A DNA stretch of 64,000 nt. Source: Liolophura sinensis. Lineage: Eukaryota > Mollusca > Polyplacophora > Chitonida > Chitonidae. Position 1 is the stretch's first letter. The number at the start of each line of letters is the position of its first letter. Below, in pieces: positions 24,101-36,700 of this stretch. The stretch is taken from contig NC_088301.1 of the NCBI RefSeq assembly GCF_032854445.1, positions 47,425,116 to 47,489,115 of the forward strand, in the 5' to 3' direction. Both the position numbers and the translations under genes were made by a program. The notes below the pieces were generated by a model. It made no database searches and was not told the origin of the DNA. It worked only from the letters and a program-made list of their open reading frames with translations.

Positions 24101-27100
24101 AGGAACTAACAAACATTACATTAAAAGACAAACATGGGCAAAATACAGAGAAAAGGGGTAATGAACAGTTAGTTGATGACAGGGTTTATCCTGATCAGAG
24201 ATACATGTATATAATAAAACAGTTATTAACCATCCATGTTCAGTTGTTGGTTATTATATTAAACAAAGAAGCACTAGAAAATCCTTGATACAGGTACACT
24301 GTATGATTAGCTATGTTGAGTGCAAGCACTCAAGGGAGCCTCACCTGAGATCACTAAATAGCTTTGACCTAATTCACAGTGCCTGTAAGACACTCACACT
24401 TCAGGGAGAGTGGAGCCAAGATCATGTTGTGCTGCATGAAATTTAAGGGTGGACTATTGGCCTTGTGTATGAACTTCCCTGTACTGATTTTGAAAATGCA
24501 CCTGCGGTTTCAAGTGCCTCTACTACTGCAACAATGTATTAGTAAAAGGACACATTTTCTATCCACTAGAGTTCCTTGGCATTATTGGGATGGCTTGGGA
24601 AATCATGTCAATTACATGATCCCCGACACTTTTGACAGGAGAAAAATAATCCTTACACCTGACTAGCCTTTCTTGTTTAATACGGGATGTCGCAAACAGT
24701 ACATTTCTGGTGCCAAAACAAGGGGCTCAAGTGGGGGCCCCAAGCTGAAAAGAACATAATGTCTGATGCTAACTTGAAAAGGGGGGCATTCTTGGGAGAT
24801 CTTTTGTTGATGTAAGTTTGATGCAAAAATCTTTCCTTATGAGCCTGTTACCACAAAATTTAAGATGCACATGAATCAGTTTCAATTTGTCACAATGATT
24901 ACTTGGCCCACAGAGATATACACCCGTCCATCACTAAACTATTGCAAATCACAAATAGTAAATTCACGGAGTAGACTCATTCATTGATTCAAACAGCTGT
25001 CTGCTCCTTAAAAAAAAACGATACCGATGTGCCAGCTTTCTATTGTTACACACAGTACTTAGCACTGTACACTGTAGTTTTTTGGTACAAAAAATCCGTA
25101 AATCTTAAATATGACACTGCACGTGCTTAGCAACAAGTCCCTGTTTCTACTGAGTTACGCAAGTCTACACGCAGATAAAATGAGGCAGCCAGATTGACTC
25201 GATTCTGCTGGACTGCCCTTAGAGTTGCTGAAGACAGATGGTTATGTGATTAGCATTGTGTGTTAAAAGGATGCTTGATCTCTTTGAAAACTGTCGGTGA
25301 GAGAAGCAACACGACTTGAGTTCATTTATTCAACCCATGTTTGCAAAATTAGGCCATCTTTTTTGCCATCTTGGCCTTGAAAATCATGGCTCACCACTAG
25401 CATGAAGCGATTGACGAAAAAGTCAACCTCTCTAGTCTACACGTGTATTTTCAAATGCACTTCAGTTTTTATCAAAAAATTTGTCTATTTTTCTAACCCC
25501 ACTGTTCAGTTTTTAACTGAAATTTATCGCTGAATGAATGAATCTCTGCCACTGCATAAGGACAGTCAACAAGATGTTTTGAGGGGTTTTGACCTGGCAA
25601 GTCACATTTGACCTTATCTGCGCTCCGAAATATGTAAAGAGGGCAGCAAGAGCAGTGATAACTGAAGAGTAAAAACACAACTGTACATAAGTTACTGATT
25701 AATGACAAGTGAACTAGTTTACTTACGCTAAGCCCATACTAGCTCCAGGGGGTGGTGTTCTCTGTCTATCTGGCATAATTATATCCTCTGGTACAAAAGC
25801 AAAAAGATACATATCTATAAAGTTACTTGCAGCACAACAAAAAATGTTTTTGTGCCACTTAATTAAAATTCAAGATTTACAAGAGTACAAAGTAACAGAA
25901 TTTTTTGTGGAAAAATGAATACTCGCTTTACACTGCATGAACGTGTCATAAATCAGAAATTAAAGCTTCCGTGCAAGCTTTAAAGGCATACAGAATTGTC
26001 GCTAATTTGCTGGTGTGAGAGATAAGCAAGTCCAGTCTATGATAAGGCTAAGCTGAAGTTTAGGTATGATGCATCTATCAAAGTATGCAGTCTTTGACTC
26101 AGGAAATCCTATCTACTGTATTCCAATCATCATTGATTCTGTATTCATTTATGAGAACGTCTATATAATTGTGTTTCGAATTTGTTCTTCATATTACACC
26201 ATGAGACGGCCAAAGGTTCAAATATAATATATCCATGTACATAAATATACATATAAGATATTACAAATATCTAAGTTCTAATCAGAGTAATTTCTACCTG
26301 GTTCTTTGGGTGGGATGACTTCCTCAAGTAATGATGATGGAGGGGCAATTGCAGCACCTCCACCTGAATAAAAAAACATTCAAATTAGACATAGGATACA
26401 TACTTAAGCCATATTGGTTTTATTTTTTTGGCATGAAAAATATCATTTAGCACATCAATCTGGTTAAAACCATAACAATGTTTTCCTACACAACTGTTTG
26501 GAAGATGTAGATTTAATCATATTGTATATGGACAGGAAAATATTGAGACTTACTAGAAAAAGCTCAAATGAAAACATCATCTGTCAAGATTAGCAGGAAT
26601 GAAAACTCACCTCTTTTGGGTCGGTTTTCAAACTCTTCTTCCTCCTCCTCTTCTTTTTTCCTCCTAACTCGATCCAGTTCTTTTTCATTGTCATCATCGT
26701 CATACCTCTGGTCACGACCCCTTTTACGTCTGTTATGAAAGTAGAATTTGAATATTACGTGAAATAAAACTTGTAATTCAATGATGAAAAAAAGTATAGA
26801 TTGAATTTCAGCCACTGAATGTATATGTACAAACACTCTAAAATTTTGTTACCTAATAGATACAAGAGTTACATAAAATATTATTTTTATTATATATACA
26901 AAATCATTATAACCATGATCATTTACTATTTACATGATTATTTGCTGCTTTGCTACAAAACAATAAGAATAATAATACCACAGACAGGCCTTTTTTTGGT
27001 TTGGAGCAGGTGTATGATGGTAACACCTCTTGCGTAAGAACAGGAGTCTTCCCAGACTTTTCATTTTGTCAGGTGTGTTTTTTATCACTCCTACACTTTG

Positions 27101-29443
27101 TTTCATGAGTGTACGCAGAATGATCAAATTTAAAGACCAGGGCCCAGTTGTTCAAAAGTGTATTAGCTAAAACTGGTATTAAGTCAATTTTATAATTCGA
27201 ATTTTTAAACAAATTCAGCAGCCAACACAGCTGGCCAAAGTCTAAAGTATAACAGCAGCAGGCTTAGTTCATATTTAATATACTGTTATGCAATTATTTT
27301 TGGGCTAAGTACAAAAGTTAGATTTAACTTTAAAGTTAAACTTTAAAGTTAAATCTGGTATTAAGTCTTCAAACAGTTTTCAAAAACCAGGCCTAGCATT
27401 AAGGCATTGTATTGTATGACAAAAATTACAGGTTTATGCTGTAAGCAATAAAGGTATTCATTGATCCCACATAAGTTTTACTCAGATGCACATGGAACTG
27501 AGTATGAACATCATACCTGTCACGATCACGATTTTCTTCTAAATCTCGTCTTTTTTCCTCCTCTCTTTCCCGTTCCTTTATCTCCCTTCTTTTTTTCATT
27601 ATTTCTTCATAATCATTTGGTCTTAGCGGATCATATTCGTCAGTCACACCAGTGAGAGAAGGCACAGGCTCAGTTATGAATGGTGAAGTAGCACCCATAA
27701 AAGAACCCGAAATTCTTTCCATCTAGTAAAAACAGAAAGTTATAATGCAATAATATAACATAAAAAGACAGATTACCTGTTTCTTGATTTACACAGGGAG
27801 AAATACTTTTCTTTATGCCATTATCTTGAAGAGAATGAAAGATGTTTATTGTTATTTACCTTTCCGGTCAGTTGGTTAAATCTCAGCTCATCTCCACTTC
27901 TTTTCAGGTCAACAACTGGGGGCAAGGCATTGGACTGTCGTGGTCTGCCCTGTATCATTGCATTAAATCAAATTTAAACAACAGATATCAATAAGAATAT
28001 TTTTTGGGTCAAGGGCAATTTCCTGAGAAACAACAAAAAGTACATAGCCATGGCAGGTAAATTCCTTTTGAAAAAAAAATGTTCTTTGATTTTACATATT
28101 TTTATTTTCATATTTCCCATTTAACAGGTGAAAATTCTTCTTTCACAATCACACTATGAGATAGGTTATAGAATATCTGTGAAGGGGAAAGAAGCAAATA
28201 ACAATGTTTGTGTAAACACTTGTAAATAAATAACCTACCTTACTGGGAGGATTGAGAGAAGCTTTCTTTGCTTGAAGCTGTGACTGAAGAAGTTTGTAGC
28301 TCTGTGACCAGCCAGCTGTCAACAAATGAATAAACGGCCAACATACATCCTTACTTCTTTTGTTTAAATAAACTCCAGAAAAATGAGTAAATTTTAATCA
28401 TTCTGCAGTTCATTAATACCATCATCATGAAAAATTTTCCTACATTGTTATTTCTCACCTTTGATGGAAAATAAGCATAAAGTATAGGGGTTATTAAGAG
28501 ATACAATTTTTCTTTTCTCTTTCTTCTTGAGGGGAGGGGGGGTCTTCATTTAGGGTCCACGTTAGCATCTTAGCGGGACACCTCTTGAAATCATTCGGTG
28601 ATGAAGCTACCATTTTGAATTTTAATGACAAGCTTCAAAAAATCTTCTTCAAAACGTCTAACCCTATCGAGATTAAGTTTTCATTTACAATTTTTATGTG
28701 GAATGCCCTACCCATTTTGTAAAAAAAGTTTTAGTTTGGTATGCAAATTAAGCCCATACTGACCAATGGACTTAACTCAAAAGTAGGTCAATTTTAAAAA
28801 CTGTATAAAATCGTTAATCAAACACTATCCTGTGAATCTTGACATCAAAAATTTGACAAAACCCTTCCATGTAAATAACAGGGGAGCTTTGTGTTTGACT
28901 ATATCAAACCATTCACTGCAGTTTAACATGGGAACTGGCATCAGCTTTGCAACAATACAATCTTTCCGTCTTTTGCTCTCGGGCACCAGCTTTGCAGGAA
29001 TGAATTCTTTGTGTTTTGTTCTCGGCTATCAGCAGATCAAAGTCACCTATTCTCTATGCCAATCTTCAGTACTTGGCCAATTGTATGTTATGCCGGGCAG
29101 TCTCGGGTTCAAATCCACTACATTCCTTTCCATCCCAGCAACGCTGTTGGATAACAGCTTTTATTATCATTCAAATCATAGTGTTTATTTTAGAGTTCCT
29201 TTGCATGTATCTTGTAAAGTTATGTTTTTCATGTCTAAATTAGAATACTGTTACACTGCAAAATACTAGACTGGATAACAGAAATGAAAAGTGCATCTAG
29301 TATTTACGTTATTATGGATTTATGGGTTTTGATATACAGTGCAGTGAATCAGACAATAGTGAAGACAAATACTTACAGACATCACTTTTTGCATCTGCTC
29401 CACCAACATCTTTGTCTATTCCTAAACCTTCATATAGCGACAT
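21200..29443 (-). CDS. RBM17: RBM17 / SPF45 splicing factor, complete
   Basis: Twelve exons: 29443-29377, 28315-28239, 27949-27860, 27722-27517, 26729-26611, 26363-26298, 25787-25727, 23657-23506, 22628-22552, 22016-21918, 21666-21594 and 21306-21200. Phases match throughout; 1194 bp, 397 aa (human 401). The N-terminus MSLYEGLG and WSQSYKLLQSQLQAKKA match the family. A charged Arg/Glu/Lys stretch follows, then a G-patch at about 230-274 (KYGYKEGQGLGKSEQG) and a C-terminal UHM-type RRM at about 297-392 ending NLDKFRRFHLGDPIE. RFF at 370-372 is the RXF motif that binds tryptophan-bearing ULM peptides of SF1, U2AF65 and SF3B1. The protein works in 3' splice-site choice, notably for short introns. 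VILLLNMVG has Leu where human has Arg (VVLLRNMVG). Confidence 0.97.
23075..23362 (+). repeat. tRNA-derived SINE, second type, in RBM17 intron
   Basis: The head GGGCCGTGGTCAAGTAGCTA (box A) and GGTGCAGGTTCAAACCC (box B) are tRNA-like. The body ends GCCAAAGGTCAGTGGCTTAC, GTATTCTTGAGTATGACACT and a GTAAATAAAT tail. The 3' part is shared with the fragments near 14100 and 45240. It lies antisense in the intron between RBM17 exons 8 and 9. Confidence 0.65.
24011..24265 (+). repeat. diverged direct repeat, spacing 178 bp
   Basis: TCCTGATCAGAGATA at 24011 and at 24189 each begin a block of about 65-80 bp that includes AAACAGTTAT, a CATGTTCAGT and a GTTGGTTRTTATATTAAA stretch. Each block ends in an A-rich segment. 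It is a local duplication in the large RBM17 intron between exons 7 and 8. Confidence 0.7.
27140..27393 (+). mobile_element. MITE-like element, copy 1, with perfect palindrome
   Basis: The left end is GGGCCCAGTTGTTCAAAAGT; the right end, read on the minus strand, is AGGCCTGGTTTTTGAAAACT, so the ends are imperfect inverted repeats. Near the right end, 27320-27356 is a perfect inverted repeat with 18-base arms and one central base, built from TTTAACTTTAAAGTTAAA-like sequence. Both end types recur in opposite order at 62433-62893. It sits between RBM17 exons 4 and 5. Confidence 0.65.
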
Positions 29444-30787
29444 GTCTTATGCTTCCGTGGCCTGTGGATTCATGTCAGAATAAGTGCTGCTCAGAATAAT
29501 GCTTATGTAATACTTTTAGAAGTTTCGACGAGCCTCAGCATAAATCATTCTATTCCACTAATCTACAATTTGACTCGTAACGAATGCGCTTCATGAAAAT
29601 TTACGAAAACAGGTAACATACACGCAAGTAACACCATGTAATTTCTTCCCAATTAGTCTATATTCTCTAAACATAATCAACCTAAGATCAGGTAATATCT
29701 ATTAACAGCTTTACTCAAAGATTTATTTATTTATTTGATTGGAATGTTATGTCATACTCACGAATAGTTTGCTAATACAACGGTAGGCAGCTTTAAGTTG
29801 GAGGAAACCAGGCAGAACCCGCAGGAAACCCTGGACAATCCAGTTTGCTGAGAGATCTTACCACGCACAACTGGGGAAGAAGTAAGGTTGAGCTGGACTT
29901 GAGCTAACAGTGATCACACTGGTGAATGAGAGGCTCCTGGATGCACACAGAAGTTTGTTTTGGGGTGGATTTGATAATATGCATCTGTAAAACCTTGCTA
30001 CATTGGACAGCTTTAGGACTGGGGCCATTGTAAATGCTGCTTTCACAGGAGACATGAGATAAGTGCCTGAGGTGCTAATTGGAAGAGCTCTGGCACTACT
30101 CCAAGAAAATCATAGAACGTTGTGTAGCTCTGCCCCGTAGTGTTAGCGAAGGTGTAGAGATACTTGGATCTTCTTATGGTCACACTCATGAATTTTTCAT
30201 TTGGCCAATGTTACGATACCACACTACGTCAAATCAGAACCATAAAGCTCTTTCAAAGTTTCGCATTGGTGTCTCTTTCAGTTCTACCAGGTGAAAAAAC
30301 ACACAGAATTCACAAAATATGGTTTCACTTAACTATAACAACAACAACAAGGCTACAGCTCAGTTTATTTTGAGAAACTGATAATTGCATTAAGTACTCA
30401 TTCCACCAAGCGTTAGTTTATGGATGCAAACTGTCTGAAGTTCCAACCTTTTCATTAAACAGTTGAGATGCAAGAATCCTGCCGTGATTTCTTTCGTTGG
30501 AGTCCACCTTCCTTCGGTTGCAGCAACAACAACAGCGCGCCAGCAGAGGAAAGAAATTGTTTACTTGATATTCTTCTTTTTATATAGACAAAAAAAACGA
30601 ACATGGACTTTTCGTTTGGCCTGAAGGTCCCAAATCAAACATGTAGTTCGTAAAAAAAAAATATTCAACATTTAACTGCAATTCTGATGGTGACAGCATA
30701 CCATTTTTACTGCCCACATTTAACAGATATACAATTAAATCCGTTGTCGCTGTATGAATACTCTTTAGAAAAATCTCTGAAGACAAT
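29444..30787. other. divergent spacer between RBM17 and TSR2
   Basis: These two genes are head to head with 1344 bp between start codons, so both promoters lie here. An old SINE takes up 29720-29945. No TATA box stands out near either start. I saw no other exon. Confidence 0.55.
29720..29945 (-). repeat. tRNA-derived SINE, 5' head truncated
   Basis: It begins ATTTATTTATTTATTTGATT (reverse of the tail), then AGGAAACCAGGCAGAACCCG, TTGCTGAGAGATCTTACCAC, GAGCTGGACTTGAGCTAAC (box B) and GAGAGGCTCCTGG. The last 40 or so bases with box A are missing compared with the copies at 58 kb and 60 kb. Confidence 0.75.
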
Positions 30788-33700
30788 ATGGCTGCTTCCA
30801 GTGGCGACACGCTTTTCGAATCGGCAGTAACAAAAATCTTGAAAAGCTGGACAGTTTTGGAGGTAATATCAGTAATTTGTAGTTTTATTACAAATTAAAA
30901 AGGGAGATCTTAAGTCCAGGCTGCTGTCATGTGGTAGAGTGACATTAATTCACCGAGTGACCAGCTTTTCAGAACGAACTAGTCCGAGTACGCTGGCTTA
31001 GTGACTGATGGTTGAACTAGAGGAATATTTGGATACGGATGAAGAATGGACATCTTAGAAAGGGCTCTCTGACTGTCGAAAGCATAATCCTAGTCTTTAC
31101 AACAGCCATTATGAATGTCTTTTTATTTCAGGTGTCTGGGTTTCACTTCGACTAGCCCAGAAAGACATCAACTCTTTCACTTAAACTGCCTTAGCGTCGT
31201 TGAAGTTTGAACGCGTACAATGTTAATGTCGTACTCAACGAAGGTCCAGGACGATTATCTTTGTTATTAAAACAATCCTTACGCAAATAAAAGACGCCAA
31301 CCTAAAACCCTGCCTTCGGCATCCACTGCTCCACCACCATATGCCCCTACTCGAACAGATTTATTATATACATACATATATATGACTGCCGCCATGTTGA
31401 GCAACTACACACATCAAGACTCCAGTGATGCTAGGCCAGTATAAGAAAAGGAGTTAAAGTCTTTTGAGGCTACACTTCAACGTGCTTTGTAAACTAGACA
31501 AAGTGCTTGTGGAATCCAAATAGAAGAAAAATAACATAAAAAGTTAGTGTGCTGCTTGAATTTGAACTCAAAACATATACTATCCAAAAAAAGAAACGCA
31601 TAGGTGTTTTGTTTTATTTTAAAATGAAATAAATACATTTTGTCTTCATTTCATGAGCAAAATGTGTTTTAATATTGTTAATAGTCACAGTTAGCACACG
31701 TTTTATTCCTCAAAACATTTCTTGGTTGAAAATGTTGAGTTTGGAGGTGGTTTTTGGAAGAAGTAAAAAATACAGCACCACACTGCATCACGTGCAGTCT
31801 TACACGCCGAACTTACGCATGGAAAGCATGCAGTGTGTGACTATAAAACCGCAACTTCGGGCCGGAAATCGGCGTCTTTCAAGTGGTGTTTTCAAGCTGA
31901 TTCAACATGCCACGTCTTAACACTGTCACAAGAAATATTGCCATTGGAAGACTTCAAGCTGGAGAGTCCCAATCGTCCATTTCTAGGCGTCTACACGTCA
32001 GCCAGAGCACGATTTCACAGCTTGCTGCCCGCTACAACAATACTGGGACAACAAATGACCGTCGGCGTTCAGGTCGACCACGTGTCACTACAGCAGCCCA
32101 AGATCGCTACATAAGGGTCCTCCATTTGCGTGACCGTTGTGCTACAGCTGAAAGCACAGCAGCCAGCATACCGGGACTGAGGAGGATATCAGGTCAGACA
32201 GTGCAGAACAGGCTGAGGGAACATGGACTGAGAGCCAGGAGGCCCTATGTTGGGATCGTGCTGCGTCCTCACCATCGCGCCAATTGCCTCCGATGGTGTA
32301 ACAACGTGACTGCATGGAATCTACGCAACTGGCGACGCATTTGGTTCAGTGATGAGTCCAGATTCCTATTGCAGAGACGTGATGGTAGAAACCGGGTTTA
32401 CAGACGTGCTCACGAACGTTATGCCCTTAACTGCGTACGCCAAGTGGACAGATTTGGTGGAGGGAGTGTGATGATGTGGGCAGCAATATCGTATACTGGT
32501 CGTACAAATCTTGTCCACGTTCAGGGAAATCTTACGGCCGTACGCTACCGAGACACCATCCTGCAGCCACACCTCTTACCTGTCATTGACGTTTAGCGGG
32601 AGTTGTTCCAGCAGGACAACGCCAGACCGCACACGGCACGTGTCACAAGGGACTTCCTCGCCGAAAACAATGTAAATGTGCTACCCTGGCCGTCCCGTTC
32701 CCCGGATCTTAACCCAATTGAGCATCTGTGGGATGAACTTGATCGACGTCTACGCCAACGTCAACCTCAACCCCAAACGCTTCAAGAGCAAGTTGCATGT
32801 TTGCAGGAGGAGTGGCAGAACATTCCCCAGGCCTCTATCCAGCGTCTCATCCAGTCCATGACAAGGCGTGTCAGAACTGTTATTTGTGCCCGTGGTGGTC
32901 ACAACAGATACTGACATTCCACTCAAGTGGGAGACTCATTGTGAGTGTCTTACCTCAAGTTGATGGCCTTGTTGTCTAGATATGGACCCTTCCTTAATCT
33001 GTGTAAAAAAATATTTGCAGAATAGCAATTCTTATTTAGTTATGCATAATTGAAAAGACTGCATCACCTCTGCAAAAAACCAGGTTATGCGTTTCTTTTT
33101 TTGGATAGTATACTACATGTTCTGTCCACTGCAAAAAATACATGAAAGCGACTGATGAATCATTAGGCTAATTCTACTATAAGAACACAGAATGACACTG
33201 AAATCACCTGTCATTTCCACTGGATGCAACACCATAGGAACAATTTCTGCTCTAGGGATATGGAATGACATTGATATTGATATCACATGGAATGACATGG
33301 ATATCACATAGATTGACACTGACACCACATGGAATAACATTGATATGACTTAGAATGACACTGATATCACATGGAACCAGCTCATGCTGGTTTCCTGTCC
33401 GGCCGTAAATGGAAAGGTCCGTCAGCATCCTGCGGATGGTCATGGGTTTCCCACTGGCTCTGCTCCCACCATAATGCTGGCTACCGTCATATAAGTGAAA
33501 TATTCTTGAGTACAGCATAAGGCACTAATCAAATAAATAAAATAAATAAATATCAGACGGAATGACATTCACCCTGGCCAATGACATTTTTTGCCCATAA
33601 TGCTAGTTGCCGTTGTAGAGTTGAAGTATTCTTGCTTTTTTTAAACAAAGTTGATTTTGTCACAGCCACCGAAAGAAAATAATGTGCCAAGCCCTTGAAA

Positions 33701-36700
33701 TTCCATTTTTGTAACCTAAATTGAATATAGTTATATTGCTGTTGTTGAACATCAGTGTTTGTTCTGAAAATATTAAGTTTCCAACCTAAAACGCTTCCCA
33801 GGAAACAGTACTATTCTCGGGACACGGAATAACATTGATATCCCACAGAATGACCCTGAAAACAATATAAACAAATGGAATGACACTGATATCACATGTA
33901 ATGACTCTGATATCACTTAGAATGACACTGACATCACCAGTCATTTCACACTACAACCCATTGTAGAAAACAGTGCTACTCTAAGAATATGGAATGATAC
34001 TGATATGACCTGTCATTTAATATATACCTAGAGTAGGAGTGGTTCCTGCAGAGTGTTGTGTAGGGTGGAATGACAGGTGATTTCCGAATGATTCCATGCA
34101 GTGTCATTCCATGTGATACGTCTTTAAACAAACATCAGAGCATGCGTCATTTAAAAACCTGATGCCGTCAGGGTGCCAGTTAGTCAAAGTATGCGAAAAC
34201 CAAGCAAGCTCTGACATTGGGCTGAAGTCAGAATTTTTGCCAAGCTTAACCTTTGAGCAAATATCGGACTATAGGTAACCAAAAACATAAAATACTTTAT
34301 AAAATTCACCTACAAGATATCTTGAGGACTGGAGAAACTTTTTTTTTGTTAACATACCAATATTTTGTCACATTCGTAGAGGTATCTTGAGCACAGATCA
34401 TTTATTTGCTGCATGGGAATTGTCCCAGTTGGCAGCTTTGCTTAACTTCCGTGATGGGAATATCATATTTAGATCCTTTTTAAAAAGAAGTCTTACTCAT
34501 AGTTTCAAATAACTAGGTTCCTCGCTAGGTGATAAATAATTTGGAGCTAAATTGGTGAAATGCTGTTTTTTGCTGATTCCTAAAGCTTAAAGTACTACAG
34601 AACACTGAAACTATCGTATTTGATGGCTAAACACATTTTTATTTACTTTTCTAACAGAATTTCTTACCTAAAAGCTATATTTTTACCTCCAGTACTCTTA
34701 GTAAACAAGTGTGTTGATGATTGGCTCAAAACAGCAGTCACACCACTCCAATTATATAAATACATGTAACTTTCATGATTTGTTTTGAACAGCTTGCAAT
34801 AAACCATGGATTTGGTGGTGCCCACTCACAAGAAAAGGGAGATTGGATGGTCTATGCTGTATGCCAGTGGTTTAAAGAAAACGGTAGGAACATTTTAGTT
34901 ATTCGCTTTACTAGATTTTGATAGGTTCATCCACCTTATGTGACCAGTTAAGAGTTTCATGTGAAGTTTGATCAATTCCTTATCAGAAAATTTGCAAGTG
35001 TTGGCATCTAAAGTATTATTTTAAGGCCTTAATGTGCTTTTAAAAGTACAGTAATTTTTTCATAACCTTTGCTAAATAACTATTACATGTGTTTTGTCTT
35101 ATACCAGCTGTGTTATGTACATTTTCATTTTACACATTAACCATGTTTTTGTATTAACTTGTACTGTATGATCCTCTGTGAAAGACATATCACAAGAGAT
35201 GTAAAGGGAAATTTCTGCATGAAGGTATTTGATTGAAATTAAAGTTTTGTTCTGCAGATGGCATAGAAGCTTATGAACTTGAGGACTTTTTGGCAGATGT
35301 TCTGAACACAGAATTTGATACAATTGCAGAGGATGGGAGTTTAATTCAGGTAAAAGTGTTGATCAAATATGTGCTCTTAGATTCTTTTTAAAAGAGCATT
35401 TGCACTGAGACAAATAGACAACCATCATAAACATGGAAAGTTGAGAATTACTAATTTTGTATTTCTGTAAAGTGGAGTGTATGACATTGAGAATGAAATA
35501 TACAAACTAAACATAGAGCAAATATCTATTATCTGTTGACGTTTGTATGGCAGCAGAATACGACTGTTCAATCTGGATAGGAGGTTGCCTCAGTAATATT
35601 TTTAGTGGAGAAGCCATGGTCAGATGATATAATATCACAGGTAACTGTAAGGCCATCATTAAAAATATGTTCATTGGGGTAAACCCAAAACTACCTTAAA
35701 GATTCATTGGGTGTTTGATGGAAGTTTATTATTATTATCTAAGTGTTCAGTAAGTCCTTATCTTTTTCATCAGGGAGAATAAAAAAAATTCCTTACCAAT
35801 TTGCCTAGTTTTATACCCCACTTAAATAAAGTTTGGGGGGATATACTGGAATCACCCTGTCTGTGTGTAGACACAATTTTGCCAATGCATCTACTGTGCT
35901 GATTTGGATGAAGCTTACCGTACATCTTGTCTACCACCTGAACTTGTGCGTGCGCAAGTTAAATGGCAATTGGTTGATTATTTTCATAATTACCCCATTT
36001 AGGACTTGGCATAATAATGTTTTTCCAGGTGTTCCTATTTTTCCATGCAACTCTTTCTAAAGTACTGAACTGAACCTATTTCCTTGAAAGCATACAGTTT
36101 CCTTATAATCTAAACTTGTGCATGCTTAAAGGTTAATTACAATTGTGTAATTTTTTTCATATTTACTCCCTTTCAGGTACTTATTTCAGTAAATGCATTT
36201 TCACACTCACTGTATTCTCCATTCAGAATGGATGTCCCAGTGGTATAATCAGTGCACACCACGACTGACCTGTGAAACAATCTATATGAGATTAAACTAA
36301 GCAACACAATGTCCTGTCAGTTCTGTCAAGGTTTTCTGAATTTTTTGGGGTTACCATCAACAAAAAGAATTTTAAGGATGGCCTAGTGAATAATGTTTCA
36401 TTTAGCATTTTATATTCAAATGTGATGTAGTAATGATATTAAGGGGATTGTATGGTTTGATTTCAGATCTCGGAGATGATCTGTAAAATGTACAGTCTGT
36501 GTGCCTCTGGTCAGACTATTGATGTTGTAGAGAGACTAAAATTGCTTCCATCACCTCAAGTTCAACACTGTGTTTCTGCCACAGTGTGCCAAGAAGAGGT
36601 AAACATAAAGGAAAAATCAATTTTGTCACTTAGTGACAAAACTTTCTTAGTCAGGAGGGGAAGAACGCATGGTTGAGTGGTTAAGATGCTTATTTTTCAA

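Noticed and set aside
24379-24666. 95-codon open frame, plus strand, in an RBM17 intron
   Set aside because: It lies antisense in an intron, with no motif and no splice continuity.
28832-29269. 145-codon open frame, plus strand, in RBM17 intron 1
   Set aside because: No domain, no splice context, and it overlaps a tRNA-like GGGTTCAAATCC stretch that looks like a SINE relic. AT-rich chance frame.
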